DNA of 33,278 nt from Clostridia bacterium (lineage in GTDB: Bacteria > Bacillota > Clostridia > Christensenellales > Aristaeellaceae), in assembly GCA_017469025.1 (NCBI GenBank), contig JAFUHD010000117.1, positions 1 through 33,278 of the forward strand. The letters are read 5' to 3'. The notes below the pieces were generated by a model. That model saw only the letters and a list, made by a program, of their open reading frames with translations, made no database searches and was not told where the DNA came from. The position numbers and the translations under genes are program-made. Below, one piece after another: positions 32,121 to 33,278 of this stretch. Each line of letters starts with the position of its first letter. Position 1 is the stretch's first letter.

Positions 32121-32550
32121 GTTTCAATCACAGTCAGGTTTTCATGTAACTGGAATACTCCAATGCCTTGCATCTGCTGCTATTGTCAACAGTACAGCAT
32201 ATCTGAGACGAACAGTACAGGGAAAACATACTTGATGATCACTATATCGGAAACGTAGCCCATGGAATTCTCTTCCGTAAAAAGACCTGCATCATTGAAG
32301 AATATCCGTAATCCTGTCTTTCCACAGGCAGAATACCGGAACATAATTGCAATTGGTTGTTTACAAATGAGTACATCTGTTTGAAACCATTTGATGCTAA
32401 GGTTTAAGCCATAATATGGCTGAGTAGTTGGAAAAACAGACTGCTCAGAAAGGAGAAGCACAATCCAGACAAACCCGATACCGCAGAGCGCTTCGCACAC
32501 GCTCAGCACAGCTGCTCAGCCATATGAACCGACCAAGAAAGGAGCACGCC
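32121..32550. other. Intergenic region before tnpV
   Basis: About 430 bases without a supported gene. A hairpin CTGAGTAGT/ACTGCTCAG (32420-32448) stands just before AAAGGAGAAG, which looks like a ribosome binding site but has no ATG after it. The frame upstream of tnpV (from 32428) is open but basic and repetitive, probably not coding. Confidence 0.35.
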
Positions 32551-32928
32551 ATGGAAAAACTGCCGACTGAAATCACGGAAAATGGGATTCACTACACGCT
32601 TCACAGGGATTACTACTTCCCTGATCTTGTTGGGCCGGATGATCATCGGCCCATCGGGAAATGGGGATGGATGCACCAAGCCTACCTGAGGGAGCACAAG
32701 CCCGGACTGTACAGCCGGCTGTTCCTGTCCGGTAAGCTGTATCAGTACCTGGCTGATCTGAATGATCAGGCTCAGGCCCGACTGGAAGTCATCATCCGGC
32801 AGATGCAGCACAGCGAGGGCGTTGACGAGAAGATGAAGGCGATGGACCAAATGCTGTGGGTCGGAAGGATGAACAACATCCGGCAGAGGGCGGAAGAGAT
32901 CGTGATCGCAGAAATGGTGCTGGCATAG
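32551..32928 (+). CDS. tnpV: TnpV family transposon protein
   Basis: The 125-aa protein matches TnpV of Tn4451-like integrative elements: PIGKWGWMHQAYLREHKPGL, then LYSRLFLSGKLYQYLADLND, QAQARLEVIIRQM and the C-terminal MLWVGRMNNIRQRAEEIV. Start at 32551 follows AAAGGAG six bases upstream. The function of TnpV is not firmly known; in Bacillota it travels with mobilizable elements next to a recombinase. No recombinase is visible in the window, so this is probably a relic or the edge of an element. Confidence 0.88.
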   Translation: MEKLPTEITENGIHYTLHRDYYFPDLVGPDDHRPIGKWGWMHQAYLREHKPGLYSRLFLSGKLYQYLADLNDQAQARLEVIIRQMQHSEGVDEKMKAMDQMLWVGRMNNIRQRAEEIVIAEMVLA

Positions 32929-32931
32929 GAC

Positions 32932-33162
32932 ATGGAAGATCATCTCAACTTGATGTCAGAAATTTTGACCTCAAGTTGGGCAGATCCCCTACAATTATTA
33001 CATTTTCCTGATTGGCATCAAAGATATATTGCCATAACTCGTTACTGCCGCTATAATCAACTTGGAGCAGCCAGACAAAACCGGTGGTTTGTGGAGGGAT
33101 TATTTGATCCTAAATCCCGGAATATGGTGACACTATTCCTTTCGATTGTGTGTCAAAGGTAA
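32932..33162 (+). CDS. Hypothetical protein (76 aa)
   Basis: An ATG four bases after the tnpV stop opens a 76-aa frame (MEDHLNLMSEILTSSWADPL ... FDPKSRNMVTLF). It has no clear ribosome binding site of its own and no recognised family, and its end runs into the repeated ATGGTGACACTAT sequence. It may be chance. Confidence 0.25.
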   Translation: MEDHLNLMSEILTSSWADPLQLLHFPDWHQRYIAITRYCRYNQLGAARQNRWFVEGLFDPKSRNMVTLFLSIVCQR

Positions 33163-33246
33163 ACGCCATGTAGCAAGGAACCCCGTAAATAAAAGGCTTG
33201 ACGTTAATGCATGTTTCGTGTATCCTTATCGAAATGGTGACACTAT
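33122..33246 (+). repeat. 13-bp direct repeat near a probable mobile element end
   Basis: ATGGTGACACTAT occurs at about 33122-33134 and again at about 33234-33246, 112 bases apart, framing a promoter and the start of a new gene. Such repeats near an element's first gene are common as transposase-binding sites, but this is inference. Confidence 0.5.
33198..33226 (+). promoter_or_regulatory. Sigma-A-type promoter of the last partial gene
   Basis: TTGACG (33198-33203) and TATCCT (33221-33226) are spaced 17 bases apart, about 38 bases before the ATG at 33264. Confidence 0.55.
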
Positions 33247-33263
33247 ATTGAGAGGAAGATAGC

Positions 33264-33278
33264 ATGCCGCGTCAGTAT
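33264..33278 (+). CDS. Start of an unidentified gene (partial)
   Basis: ATG at 33264 with AGAGGAAG upstream and a promoter further up; only five codons (MPRQY) are inside the window. Its setting next to direct repeats suggests a transposase or other mobile-element protein, which I cannot confirm. Confidence 0.45.

Larger units (their letters stand above)
31757..32125 (+). repeat. Two tandem ~181-bp repeats carrying small RNA-like modules
   Basis: A unit starting CAATCATCTTCCGTTTTTCA at 31757 begins again at 31938, with about 80 nearly identical bases and then moderate divergence. Each unit contains a complete promoter-hairpin-terminator module (ii and iii). A recent duplication is the simplest explanation. 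Confidence 0.85.

Overview
The window looks like a chromosomal accessory segment of an anaerobic, probably gut-associated Bacillota (Lachnospiraceae- or Erysipelotrichia-like; the sequence does not settle which). Signs of this are strong AGGAGG-type ribosome binding sites, a YesM/YesN-type two-component system beside LplA/LplB/YtcP-type ABC transporter genes without an ATPase gene, a tungsten-type aldehyde ferredoxin oxidoreductase (AOR) cluster, beta-glucuronidase, TnpV and an IS4-type element.

Layout. 1-84 is the tail of a plus-strand gene with a bidirectional terminator. 249-2289 (-) is a secreted M13 zinc metallopeptidase split by a one-base slip in a six-base homopolymer. 2500-3300 holds small remnants between terminators. 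3334-7050 (-) is a three-gene redox operon matching E. coli ydhY-ydhV-ydhW: a Tat-type 4Fe-4S protein, an AOR-family oxidoreductase and a repeat protein. 7725-16670 is a run of mostly minus-strand housekeeping and accessory genes: DUF2200, a small XRE regulator on plus, GNAT, GrpB, a deoxyribosyltransferase-like protein with a GH13 alpha-glucosidase, a membrane protein, a Cof-type HAD phosphatase, an alpha/beta hydrolase and an MFS carrier. 16843-28555 is a glycoside-use locus. A UroD-type methyltransferase-like gene, a broken YesN response regulator and a YesM kinase lie on minus. Divergent from them on plus are a solute-binding protein, two permeases, an unusual amidohydrolase-carboxylesterase fusion and a GH2 beta-glucuronidase. 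28758-31013 is a complete IS4-type element with 21-bp inverted repeats and a 14-bp target duplication. 31036-32118 is a tandem array of short promoter-hairpin-terminator modules that look like small RNA genes, with a truncated RelB antitoxin and phage debris between them. The end carries TnpV and the start of a probable second mobile element.

The plus-strand locus fits import and deconjugation of esterified glucuronides: capture (binding protein), import (two permeases, ATPase from elsewhere), de-esterification or other hydrolysis (fusion protein) and removal of glucuronate (UidA). It is flanked by its likely kinase and by a regulator that has an in-frame TGA between receiver and DNA-binding domain.

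The most unusual signal is a family of seven copies (at least six clear) of an ~85-bp leader element placed directly before start codons: DUF2200, the UroD-like gene (three tandem copies), permease 1, the fusion gene and the RelB remnant. Each good copy encodes a short peptide with a core like QIMTTAIDTVPKA, whose stop codon abuts the next gene's Shine-Dalgarno, and also contains nested and competing hairpins. It may be a translationally coupled leader-peptide module, a structured RNA or a dispersed repeat. The tandem small-RNA-like array is the second candidate novelty.
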